A DNA stretch of 64,000 nt, taken from NCBI RefSeq assembly GCF_038502225.1, contig NC_091374.1, forward strand, positions 8,571,151 through 8,635,150. The letters run 5' to 3'. Below the pieces are notes generated by a model. That model did no database searches. It had not been told where the DNA came from and saw nothing but the letters and a program-made list of their open reading frames with translations. The stretch comes from Cherax quadricarinatus. Taxonomy: Eukaryota; Arthropoda; Malacostraca; Decapoda; Parastacidae. The position numbers and the translations under genes are program-made. This document shows positions 21,303 through 31,539 of this stretch, one piece after another (position 1 is the stretch's first letter; each line of letters starts with the position of its first letter).

Positions 21303-21643
21303 TCCTGACCCTGTCTGTTGGGTTGCCTTTGACTGACATCAACTGGACTTAAGACCCAGGTTGTATCATATATACTCTCAAAGTTGAATGGAGAGAACTT
21401 TAACCACCTAAAGAAATACTTTTATAACGTCCAAATGGCTCGTGACTACAAGCGCCACCACTACTGAAGAAGAAAACTAAAATCAAAGTTGGCACCGCGC
21501 AGCCAGGAAGAAAGCGTCCCCAAAGCACCAGGTCCCTAGAAAAACTTCAAACACCTCACAGCGTCGAAGGAAGTCTACTACCAAGTCGGTGGAAAAGCCA
21601 TCCATCAAAATTTTCCTGCCCCAAGGAACGCCCTTGCATCCCG
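21303..21643. other. Pre-insertion flank, no gene seen
   Basis: A short minus-strand open frame here runs into the T-run of the neighbouring LINE tail, so it is not a gene. The DNA looks unique. Confidence 0.5.
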
Positions 21644-21655
21644 CATATATCTTTT
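21644..21655. repeat. Target-site duplication, 3' side of LINE 3' fragment
   Basis: CATATATCTTTT, repeated at 22177-22188. Confidence 0.8.
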
Positions 21656-22176
21656 TTTTTTTTTTTTTTTTTTTTATTTTATTTAGAACAATACAATACA
21701 AGAGATAGATAAAGACAAAAACAGGTCTTACACAGAATAAATCATTAACAACCACACAAACATGAACTTGAGATAACACAAATATCCCTCCTCACCCATA
21801 CATGAAAACCCCTACACCTATGATAACCAATAAACGACTAATTCCAATTGCATTGTTATATGATTAACAAAACACACCATAATATGCATATATTGTCACT
21901 TTGTAAATTATAAAGTAGGACACCTTATACGTTAAATACAATTAACGTAGTGTATTGAGAATAAGGTAAAAACAATATGTTCATCAAACACAGAATATAT
22001 TAATAAACAAGGATCCAACACACTGACACCTCTACAAGCATCTAAAACATGCATATGAATAACATACATAGAACAATGTCCCACTGCAAAATCAAACACA
22101 TATATTGAGTATACTCGTCACAAACCATGAATACACATCATACGCCCAAGTTCATACACATTCACCCGCTACATAC
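21656..22176 (-). mobile_element. 5'-truncated LINE 3' end
   Basis: A long T run followed by ATTTTATTTAGAACAATAC is the minus-strand tail. It matches the terminal TTTTTATTTAGAACATAGG of LINE copy 1. The rest of the 520-bp insertion is non-coding and does not obviously match the 3' UTRs of copies 1 and 2, so it is likely another subfamily. Twelve-base duplications define both ends. Confidence 0.75.
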
Positions 22177-22188
22177 CATATATCTTTT
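22177..22188. repeat. Target-site duplication, 5' side of LINE 3' fragment
   Basis: CATATATCTTTT, identical to 21644-21655. Confidence 0.8.
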
Positions 22189-22189
22189 G

Positions 22190-23130
22190 ACCTACTCTGG
22201 TTATTTCTGTTCCAGTGCGCATGAGCTACTACGAACGTTAAATGGTTGGTTAATTAATGGGGTTTAAAGCCTATCGACTACACGAGGGTCATTATGGCTT
22301 CACGTAACCTTTGACCACCAGACAAAAATATTTTAATCTCTAAAATAGAGATTAAAGTCAATTTTGAGCATATATATGACGAGAGCAATACACCTCTCAG
22401 GGTTTAATATCCCGTGTGACGCCAGAAATGTCCCAGGTATTTATAATCATTCAGCTGTGTTCTTATTTTTTTAGCTAATGTAAGCGATTATGGCAAACTA
22501 TTAGATTAAAATTAACTTACCGAGTCATATAATTCCAAACGTAATTCGTTAGACTACTGCTAACTAAACATTAACTGAATATATTCTAAAAACTGACATA
22601 AAATAGTTCCCTAACAGCTAATAATTCATATAAATAATTACTAGCTTTAAACAAGTAATCAGAGCCTACCTAGTGGATCCAAGTTAAGCCCTATCTAAGG
22701 TACACCGCCCACGGGGGTGGGTATGAGGTGCATAATAAAGATATTAAACTAAAAATTATAGTACAACTAGGAGTGGCCAGGGAGAGGCGCCACATCTAAC
22801 TGAACCTCCTACAATGACTTGACGCTCTAATCTCAACGAAATATCACAATAAAAAGTTTTTCCTGTATAATGTCTTTTCATAATCAGAATGTTGGTTGTG
22901 TCAGCGTTCTGTTATATCAACACCATAATTTTTCAAACACTGAATTCCTATAATTAAGAAAATATAATGGTCTTATTTAAACAATGTGAATCTTAATTTT
23001 TTCTATACAAAATAAAAATGTTAACTATAAATTTAAAACATTATTTTTAGTTAAAAAAAAAAACTTGGAGTAAAGAGAAGTATACGAGAAAAAGACGATT
23101 TTTTGTCTTCACAAGTGATTTTATTATCCT
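22190..23130. other. Intergenic AT-rich stretch, no gene seen
   Basis: No ORF, RNA gene or repeat family recognised. Confidence 0.5.
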
Positions 23131-23133
23131 AAA

Positions 23134-23135
<2 letters not shown>

Positions 23136-23173
<38 letters not shown>

Positions 23174-23410
23174 CATTATTTTTACAAGTACATGCACAAC
23201 GTATACAGACATCGCTGACATCAATGACATACTAGAAAGCCCTTTGTTATGGAGAGCATTTCGGGCAAATTAGGTTAATTTTGTCCCCAGGATGACACCC
23301 ACCCCAGTCAGCTAACACCGAGGTACCTATTAACTGCTAGGTGAACAGAGACAGGGACACGCCCCAATGTTTCCACCAGTACCGGTAGTGGTGTTCAGTT
23401 CATCAGGAAA
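23136..23410 (-). mobile_element. SINE with (ATT)n tail and shared central domain
   Basis: On the minus strand: CTGTTCACCTAGCAGTTAAT, AGGTACCTCGGTGTTAGC, GGTGTCATCCTGGGGACAAA, TTTGCCCGAAATGCTCTCC, then a tail ending in an uninterrupted (ATT)n of about 12 units (23136-23172). The body matches the SINEs at 17.3 kb and 33.5 kb. The tRNA-like head is not clear. Confidence 0.72.
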
Positions 23411-23449
23411 CAAGACAGATGGCGACACCCTAACGGTAATCTAGAACGT

Positions 23450-24261
23450 AACGAATATCATTACCATTCCGGTAGTTTCTTTAATTTACCCTGTAGTCAC
23501 CTGCAATCTTTCTCAGTTTGCATTTCTACATTTACGTCTTTCGCAAACATTTTCAGGTAAATTAGACAATTTGTTTATATGACATCAACATTACAAGACG
23601 AGGCATCAACATTACAAGAAGCACAATGTTATTAATGTCGTTGTATATTAATTTAGTTCAAAGATGTATATATGGTATAGAATTAATTTTAATTTTTACA
23701 CTAAGAACTACTAGGAATCCAAGTTGGAGAGTCCTATCATTAACTTCTTCACAATAAATGAGAATTTTATTACCCTCAATTTTGACCATTCAGTATCTTC
23801 CATGATTACCCTTTAAATTTCATGAATATTGATAAATGAATACATAATCTATTCATACGACACATTCATAATATATATCATTACATAATTATGATGATGA
23901 CATGGTAATATTAATTAGCAAGGACTAATGACCGACATTATTCGTCTGAGATAGACTCGACGTTGTAATTATTTTCCATCATTATGAATATCTTAAGTCA
24001 ACGCTGCCGTGGCGGGAATAAAATATCCACTGAGAGTTAATAAGCGTCACCGATATTATTACGTGCATTTTTTTACGTATGTGATTAACGCGCGCTCGGA
24101 AAAAAAATAAGTGTTTCAAAAATCATTTTAATTTTTTCCCATGTGATAAAGAGGCAGCAGTGAATTTATTATATATTTGGGTAAGCGCTAAACCCGCAGT
24201 GATCATATGGTGAATGGAATACCAGGTGAGAAGATTTGATCCAAAGAAGAAACTGATAGAG
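23450..24261. other. Intergenic stretch with a family A fragment
   Basis: 24165-24215 carries AAGCGCTAAACCCGCAGTG, the end of repeat family A. The remainder is A+T rich and featureless. Confidence 0.5.
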
Positions 24262-25225
24262 AGTTTCTCAAGGGCTCAAGAGTCCTTCACCAGCAACAAG
24301 AAGCCTTCACCAACATCTAAAGCCCTTCACCAGCAAGAAGAAGCCTTTACCAACATCTAGACCTTCACCAGCAACAAGAACCCTTCACCAACATCTAAAG
24401 CCCTTCACCGGCAGCAAGAACCCTTCACCAACATCTAAAGCCCTTCACCAGCAACAAGAACCCTTCACCAACATCTAAAGCCCTTCACCAGTAACAAGAA
24501 GCCTTCACCAATATCTAGTCCTTCACCAGCAACAAGAGCCCTTCACCAACATCTAAAGTCCTTCACCAATATCTAGTCCTTCACCAGCAACAAGAAGCCT
24601 TCACCAATATCTAGTCCTTCACCAGCAACAAGAGCCCTTCACCAACATCTAAAGTCCTTCACCAATATCTAGTCCTTCACCAGCAACAAGAGCCCTTCAC
24701 CAACATCTAAAGTCCTTCACCAGCAACAAGAGCCCTTCATCAACATCTAAAGTCCTTCACAAGCAACAAGAACCCTTCACCAACATCTAAAGCCCTTCAC
24801 CGGCAGCAAGAACCCTTCACCAACATCTAAAGCCCTTCACCAGCAACAAGAACCCTTCACCAACATCTAAAGCCCTTCACCAGTAACAAGAAGCCTTCAC
24901 CAATATCTAGTCCTTCACCAGCAACAAGAGCCCTTCACCAACATCTAAAGTCCTTCACCAATATCTAGTCCTTCACCAGCAACAAGAAGCCTTCACCAAT
25001 ATCTAGTCCTTCACCAGCAACAAGAGCCCTTCACCAACATCTAAAGTCCTTCACCAATATCTAGTCCTTCACCAGCAACAAGAGCCCTTCACCAACATCT
25101 AAAGTCCTTCACCAACAACAAGAGCCCTTCATCAACATCTAAAGTCCTTCACAAGCAACAAGAACCCTTCACCAACATCTAAAGCCCTTCACCGGCAGCA
25201 AGAACCCTTCACCAGTAATAGGATA
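24262..25225. repeat. Minisatellite of cccttcaccagcaacaagaa / cccttcaccaacatctaaag half-units
   Basis: About 950 bp of alternating 18-20-base half-units, all starting with ccttcacca. 24401-24792 and 24793-25184 are two consecutive 392-bp higher-order copies that appear almost identical, and a third begins at 25185. No ORF is maintained. Confidence 0.95.
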
Positions 25226-25295
25226 CTCCAAGGACGCGACAGAGGGTAAAATTTATTATGGATTAATAAGACTTCTCTTAATTACTCTCTGACAG

Positions 25296-26895
25296 TGAGG
25301 TGTCCAGCCACCAGGTTACACAACACTGAGGTGTCCAGCCACCAGGCTACACAACACTGAGGTGTCCAGCCACCAGGCTACACAACACTGAGGTGTCCAG
25401 CCACCAGGCTACACAACACTGAGGTGTCCAGCCACCAGGCTACACAACACTGAGGTGTCCAGCCACCAGGCTACACAACACTGAGGTGTCCAACCACCAG
25501 GCTACACAACACTGAGGTGTCCAGCCACCAGGCTACACAACACTGAGGTGTCCAGCCACCAGGCTACACAACACAAGTGTCCAACCACCAGGCTACATAA
25601 CACTGCCACTGAGGTGTCCAGTCACTACGTTACACAACACTGATATTAGGTGTCCACCCACTACGCTACACAACACTGAGGTGTCCACCCACTACGCTAC
25701 ACAACACTTGAGATGTCCACCCACTACGCTACACAGCAATGACACTGAGGTGTCCATCCACTACGCTACACAGCACTGACACTGAGGTGTCCACCCACTA
25801 CGCTACACAACACTGACACTGAGATGTCCACCCACTACGCTACACAACACTGAGGTGTCCATCCACTACGCTACACAACACTGACATTGAGGTGTCCACC
25901 CACTACGCTACACAACATTGACACTGAGGTGTCCACCCACTACGTTACACGAACACTGAGGTGTCCACCCACTACGCTACACAACACTGACACTGAGATG
26001 TCCACCCACTACGCTACACATCACTGACACTGAGATGTCCACCCACTACGCTACACAATACTGACATTGAGGTGTCTACCCACTACGCTACACAACACTG
26101 ACACTGAGGTGTCCACCCACTACGCTACACGACACTGACACTGAGGTGTCCACCCACTACGCTACACAACACTGACACTGAGATGTCCACACACTACGCT
26201 ACACAACACTGACACTGAGGTGTCCACCCACTACGCTACACAACACTGACACTGAGATGTCCACCCACTATGCTACACAACATTGAGGTGTCCATCCACT
26301 ACGCTACACAACAGACACTGAGGTGTCCACCCACTACGCTACAAAACATTGACACTGAGATGTCCACTCACTACGCTACACAATACTGACATTGAGGTGT
26401 CTACCCACTACGCTACACAACACTGACACTGAGGTGTCCACCCACTACGCTACACAACACTGACACTGAGGTGTCCACCCACTACGCTACACAACACTGA
26501 CACTGAGATGTCCACCCACTACGCTACACAACACTGAGGTGTTCACCCACTACGCTACACTGAGATGTCCACCCACTACGCTACACAACACTGACACTGA
26601 GGTGTCCACCCACTACGCTACACAACACTGACACTGAGATGTCCACCCACTACACTACACAACATTGAGGTGTCCATCCACTACGCTACACAAGACACTG
26701 AGGTGTCCACCCACTACGCTACAAAACATTGACACTGAGGTGTCCACCCACTACGCTACACAACACTGAGGAGTCCACCCACTACGCTACACAACACTGA
26801 GGTGTCCACCCACTACGCTATACAACAGAGGTTTCCACCCACTACGGTACACAACACTGACACTGAGGTGTCCACCCACTACGCTACACAAGACA
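25296..26895. repeat. Minisatellite of aggtgtccacccactacgctacacaa units, two domains
   Basis: 1.6 kb. The left domain (25296-25600) uses a 31-bp monomer with gtccagccaccaggctac. The right domain (25601-26895) uses gtccacccactacgctac, mostly as a 37-bp monomer with an extra gacact, mixed with 31-bp forms. Longer-range repeats are visible: the variant block near 26256 recurs near 26638, and the block near 26057 recurs near 26382. Confidence 0.95.
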
Positions 26896-27031
26896 TCCTA
26901 AAGACTACTACACTCTTCTCCTCACTTTTATTCTTTGTAATTTTCCCTAAGTGGTTAATCTGCATTAACTGAATTACCTGTTTGTTGTGCTGTTGCATTC
27001 ATGAGCACAGTGCTTTTTTCAGCAGCTGTCG

Positions 27032-27038
<7 letters not shown>

Positions 27039-27066
<28 letters not shown>
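27039..27066. repeat. (AC)n microsatellite at the 5' edge of a LINE fragment
   Basis: Fourteen or so CA units directly precede the truncated reverse transcriptase. The same type of (AC)n ends the related LINE at about 38310-38327. Confidence 0.9.
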
Positions 27067-27069
<3 letters not shown>

Positions 27070-28470
27070 TGTAGTCCCAATCTTTAAAAAAGGAGACAGA
27101 CATGAAGCACTAAACTACAGACCAGTGTCACTGACATGTATAGTATGCAAAGTTATGGAGAAGATTATCAGGAGAAGAGTGGTGGAACACCTAGAAAGGA
27201 ATCATCTCATCAACAGCAGCCAACATGGTTTCAGGGACGGGAAATCCTGTGTCACAAACCTACTGGAGTTCTATGACGTGGTGACAGCAGTAAGACAAGA
27301 GAGAGAAAGGTGGGTGGATTGCATTTTTTGGACTGCAAGAAGGCGTTTGACACAGTTTCACACAAGAGATTAGTGCAAAAACTGAAGGACCAAGCAGGGA
27401 TAACAGGGAAGGCGCTACAATGGATCAGGGAATACTTGTCAGGAAGACAGCAGCGAGTCATGGTACGTGGCGAGGTGTCAGAGTGGGCACCTATGGCCAG
27501 TGGTGTCCCACAGGGGTCAGTCCTAGGACCAGTGCTGTTTCTGGCATTTGTGAACGACATGACGGAAGGAATAGACTCCGAGGTGTCCCTGTTTGCAGAT
27601 GACGTGAAGTTGATGAGAAGAATTCATTCGATCGAAGACCAGGCAGAACTACAAAGGGATCTGGACAGATTGCAGACCTGGTCCAGCAATTGGCTCCTGG
27701 AGTTCAATCCCACCAAGTGCAAATTCATGAAGATTGGGGAAGGGCAAAGAAGACCGCAGACGGAGTACAGTCTAGGGGGGCCAGAGACTACAAACTTCAC
27801 TCAAGGAAAAAGATCTTGGGGTGAGTATAACACCAGGTACATCTCCTGAAGCGCACATCAACCAAATAACTGCTGCAGCATATGGGCGCCTAGCAAACCT
27901 CAGAACAGCATTCCAACATCTTAATAAGGAATCGTTCAGGACCCTGTACACCGTGTACGTCAGGCCCATATTGGAATATGCGGCACCAGTTTGGAACCCA
28001 CACCTAGCCAAGCACGTAAAGAAACTAGAGAAAGTACAAAGGTTTGCAACAAGACTAGTTCCAGAGCTAAGAGGTATGTCCTACGAGGAGAGGTTAAGGG
28101 AAATCAACCTGACGACATTGGAGGACAGGTGAGATAGGGGGGACATGATAACGACATACAAAATACCGAGAGGAATTGACAAGGTGGACAAAGACAAGAT
28201 GTTCCAGAGATTGGACACAGTAACAAGGGGACACAGTTGGAAGTTGAAAACACAGATGAATCACAGGGATGTTAGGAAGTATTTCTTCAACCACAGAGTA
28301 GTCAGGAAGTGGAATAGTTTGGGAAGCGAAGTAGTGGAGGCAGAATCCATACATAGCTTTAAGCAGAGGTATGATAAAGCTCACGGTACAGGGAGTGACC
28401 TAGTAGCGACCAGTGAAGAGGCGGGGGCCAGGAGCTTGGACTCGACCCCTGCAACCTCAACTAGGTGAGT
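27067..28470 (+). pseudogene. CR1-like LINE reverse transcriptase, 5'-truncated and frameshifted
   Basis: The reading starts at VVPIFKKGDRHEALNYRPVS (fingers/palm) and continues through the HGF and KSCVTNLL motifs. Motif A is LDCKKAFDTVSH, motif B is GVPQGSVLGPVLF and the catalytic motif is FADDVKLM. It then runs through VRPILEYAAPVWNPH and the C-terminal RKYFFNHRVVRKWNSL domain. One base is missing just before motif A (about 27329-27334). A second frameshift lies near 27775-27830, and there is a TGA at about 28130. The 3' end ACCTCAACTAGGTGAGTAC is shared with the 38.3-kb copy. It is inactive. Close similarity to the 34.9-38.3 kb copy places both in one family. Confidence 0.87.
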
Positions 28471-28716
28471 ACACATACACAAAGCTGAACTTCACAGAGG
28501 CAGGACACAGAGTTGAAGATATGTACTACACGTACGCACAAATTATCAGGTCAGTAACAACAGATTAGGCATAAAATACCTGTAACTTCGAAATTTAACA
28601 GGTCCTACACCAAGGCTCTTCCTTTTCACAACCAAACAAATCATTGGGGTGGCCTTAGTGTAGCTACAAATCAAACTCATTCTCCGGTACACTGTGGTAA
28701 ATTCAATGGCAATAAA

Positions 28717-28872
28717 TGGTTACAATCATAACCATAATTTTTAAAGGGGTGGACCGATAAGCCAGTGGAAGGTCTCGGTCAGATAACGAAAAGCTCCAGC
28801 TGCGGGTCATCATATAACTGAGAGCTGAGTCAGGAAACACTTGTCCTGTTGCTGACAAACCTTACCTAACCT
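28717..28872 (+). mobile_element. Interspersed repeat family B, copy 1
   Basis: About 150 bp: AATTTTTAAAGGGGTGGACC, AAGCCAGTGGAAGG, CGGTCAGAT, AAAGCTCCAG, GGGTCATCATAT. It ends in a near-palindrome around CACTTGTCCTG and TTACCTAACCT. Related copies lie at 41337, 42448, 44990 and 55455. Orientation is arbitrary. Confidence 0.78.
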
Positions 28873-28979
28873 AGACTGTTGTCTGCCTACAAAAAAAAAA
28901 CATGTTTACTACAAATCAATAAAATGCACAGAAAGATGACACAATGTAAAGTATGACAAAGAGGACAAAGCATGGATGA

Positions 28980-29296
28980 GAAATATTAAAAAGAAAGGTG
29001 AAAGAAGGGCAAAGACGAATGGCAATTAGAGAAGGCAAGAAAACAACAAGGTGAGAAGGCAAAGTGAGGAAAGAGAAAGTTGAAGATAAAAAGAAAGAAG
29101 AGAAAGGGGAAAATGAAAGAAAAGAAGAATTAGGGGAAAAAGATAAAAGGAAAGAAGAGAAAGGGGAAGATGAAAGGAAACAGAAAGGGGAAGAAGATGA
29201 AAGGGAAGAAGAGGAAGGGAAAAGTAATAAAGGAGATGAAACATTTTAAAAGCTATTAGTGTTGACCTTGTGTATGAGGAAATTTAAGACTTAATA

Positions 29297-29340
<44 letters not shown>
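28980..29340. repeat. Purine-rich GA/GGA tract followed by (CT)n
   Basis: 29060-29245 is an almost pure A/G stretch (aaagaagagaaaggggaag type). It gives an artefactual Lys/Glu-rich open frame. 29300-29338 is (CT)n. Confidence 0.8.
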
Positions 29341-29342
<2 letters not shown>

Positions 29343-29440
29343 TTAAACACATTTAACTCAAACTTCTGAATGGTGTATATAAAAATAATAAAAAACCAAA
29401 TACGATGTATAAATATGTTGACATTTTTATATATGTATCC

Positions 29441-29521
29441 ATATACCTAGTTGGATAACTCTTATGAGAGTTAGCTGACCCAGTAGTTTACGCACCGGCC
29501 TGTGAGTTTTGTGACTCACTT
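29441..29521 (+). mobile_element. Left half of a SINE split by an LTR insertion
   Basis: It matches the 20.5-kb SINE: atacctagttggataactc, AGCTGACCCAGTAG, then gtgactcactt, where it stops. The continuation gccatgggttcgactccc (B box) is found 1.95 kb away at 31477. Confidence 0.75.
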
Positions 29522-30578
29522 TGTGATACTGAGGTCTACTGAGGTGAGGCTGTCTGATGCTGTCTACTATGCTGAGGCCATGCTGGGTCTACTGAGGTGG
29601 TGCTGTGTACTGTCTGCCATGCTGTGACGCGGTCGTACTGAGATGTTGTGGCCGTGCTGTGATGCTGCGATGCTGTGGCCGTGTTGTGATGCTGTAATGC
29701 TGCCTAGCTCGGGGGAGATGATGCTGAAGTTGTGTATGTGGGATTCTGGTTAGTGTGCCAGGACAGGAGATTCTACTATGGAGTTGCCATCCTCGGAGAT
29801 GTGGAAGGACGCGAGCCGTGGGGATGGACTCCAGCTGCTGGGACCAGCCTGCTATCAAGGGTGGTATGGAGATGTATGCTGTCATGCTGGCCAACCCGAA
29901 CGACCGGTATGGGGGGAAGTCCGGCCAGCCATGAGAGACAATTAAGAGTGTAAGATGTTCCCCAGCCTACTCTGACCTGCCAGAAGTGTTAGTGTTACCT
30001 GTGTGGAATAAGGTGACCTTGTAAACGGTCAAGTTATCATGGCCGCTTTGTTTTATGAGGCCAGTGAATCCTAGTAGTAGTACAGGATAATGGGTCTTAG
30101 CTGCGATGCTTGCCCTATCTCAACTTTCAGATGTTGCAGTTTGTATGTGAAAGTGCGTTGAAATGCGACCTTGGTGGTCGTGTAGTGGTCCAGTTGCAGT
30201 TATTTGAAAGAATGCTACCCGTAGGAGCGGTTTTCCTCGCCAACGAAACCCAGAGAGGTTAATGTATAAGGGTGACTAGTACCGGGTAGTGCATTTCTAG
30301 AAGTAAAGAAGGCACTGAAGCCAGATATTTAGTTTTAAGAAGAAATGACGGGTAAGGAGGTTTTGCACCAGAAAGCAACTGTTATGCTGGTCAACTGCGA
30401 GGTGTGCTGATTGTGCTGCCCTGTGGTAATCGAGAAGGTTGAGGGAAAAAGTGTTTTGAATTATTTGTATTAAGTTATGTGTAATTTAGTCTTTGTATTG
30501 TAATAGAATTAAGGGGTTAGGATTAAAATAGTCTAATAACTTAGAACAAATTGTCATAGTTCTCAGATATTTTAAACT

Positions 30579-30594
30579 GGGGGAGAAAGGGGGA
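30579..30594 (+). other. Polypurine tract
   Basis: GGGGGAGAAAGGGGGA ends immediately before the LTR TG. It is the expected plus-strand primer site of an LTR retrotransposon. Confidence 0.75.
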
Positions 30595-31472
30595 TGTGAT
30601 GTAGGTCCACTGAGGTCACAGGCTGACTTCACCAACCAGTGTAAACTGCCACAGAGAGGTGTTAGAAATATGGAAGAATCCTGGTGCCGGTCGTCTCAGG
30701 TCTCATTGTTCAAGAAGTCTACCCTTGGTGTGATAACTGTAGGCGTCAGGTCTTAACACACGTGGTGTACGTATCATAGGGGGGGGGTGAACCCCAAAAC
30801 AGCTAGAGGAAACAGCTAGAGAGCGCCGGGTCGCCATCTGGAGAAGACCCGGGCCGGAAGTAACGGCAAATCATTAATGAATGCTAGAGAGACCCCGGGT
30901 CACCATCTGGAAAAGACCCGGGCCGGGACAAAACCGGCGAACCTACTACAGAGGGAGAGGGCTGCAGGAGAGTATCTGGAGGAGAATCTGTGGGAGACAC
31001 TGAGCGAAGTACCGGCTTGGAGCGGTGCTCGTGCTGTAGAGGTCTTGGGATCTGTGGCTACAGTCTGAGTCCCTGGGGTGAACTGTCCCTCTGAACTTAT
31101 TGCAAGTAAATATTCTGTTTCGTCAGTTAAATTTTGATCCTTGTCTCACTACTTATGTACAATCCCCATTTATCTAAACTCAACAGTGTTCTCCTGTTCC
31201 CAAATATATTATTGTACAAGGACTTAATAATAAACTGTTTGAGTAGAATAGTAATATTCACTGTTTCCGTTATTTATTTATTTATTTCATTATTTTATTT
31301 CAAATACTGAAAGGTTGAGTAGTGTAGAGTTAATGAGAGGTCGTGGTGGTCACCATTGACCTGTCACATTACCTCCCTACCTCCTTCCCTCCCACTCCTC
31401 CTCTCCTCCCACTTATTCCTCTTATCCCCATTATTATTACCCGGATTCCCTTACCCCCTCCCCTATATGACA
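30595..31472 (+). repeat. 3' long terminal repeat
   Basis: It begins TGTGATGTAGG after the polypurine tract and ends TATATGACA before the ACTT duplication. An AATAAA signal lies at about 31228. Two copies of a GC-rich module containing CCATCTGG and AGACCCGGGCCGG occur at 30825-30857 and 30892-30926. An alternative end at TCACA (31368) would give perfect TGTGA/TCACA ends but no flanking duplication. Confidence 0.68.
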
Positions 31473-31476
31473 ACTT

Positions 31477-31530
31477 GCCATGGGTTCGACTCCCACCCGT
31501 TCTGTGATTTCATCCATATTTGTCTGACAT
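31477..31530 (+). mobile_element. Right half of the split SINE
   Basis: gccatgggttcgactcccac carries the B box. Joining it to 29521 restores the order seen at 20.5 kb. Confidence 0.7.
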
Positions 31531-31539
31531 AGATAAGGA

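Larger units (their letters stand above)
29522..31472 (+). mobile_element. Internally deleted LTR retrotransposon, nested in a SINE
   Basis: The 1,951-bp insertion starts TGTGAT and ends ATGACA. It is flanked by a 4-bp duplication ACTT (29518-29521 and 31473-31476) and interrupts a SINE between its A and B boxes. Near the right end a polypurine tract precedes an LTR that also begins TGTGAT. The first 30 or so bases (TGTGATACTGAGGTCTACTG) resemble the LTR start (TGTGATGTAGGTCCACTGAG), so they may be the stump of the 5' LTR. No gag or pol reading remains. Family is probably Ty3-like, judged only from ends and duplication size. Confidence 0.65.

Noticed and set aside
24262..26895. CRISPR array
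   Set aside because: The repeats are contiguous head-to-tail monomers without unique spacers, in a eukaryotic context.
29026..29249. Lys/Glu-rich (plus) and Leu/Ser-rich (minus) open frames
   Set aside because: They derive from a low-complexity purine tract with no initiation or conservation signal.
31364..31368. LTR end at TCACA
   Set aside because: It gives neat TGTGA/TCACA ends, but the flanking bases (cactt and ttacc) do not match, whereas the 31472 end gives an ACTT duplication and restores the SINE.
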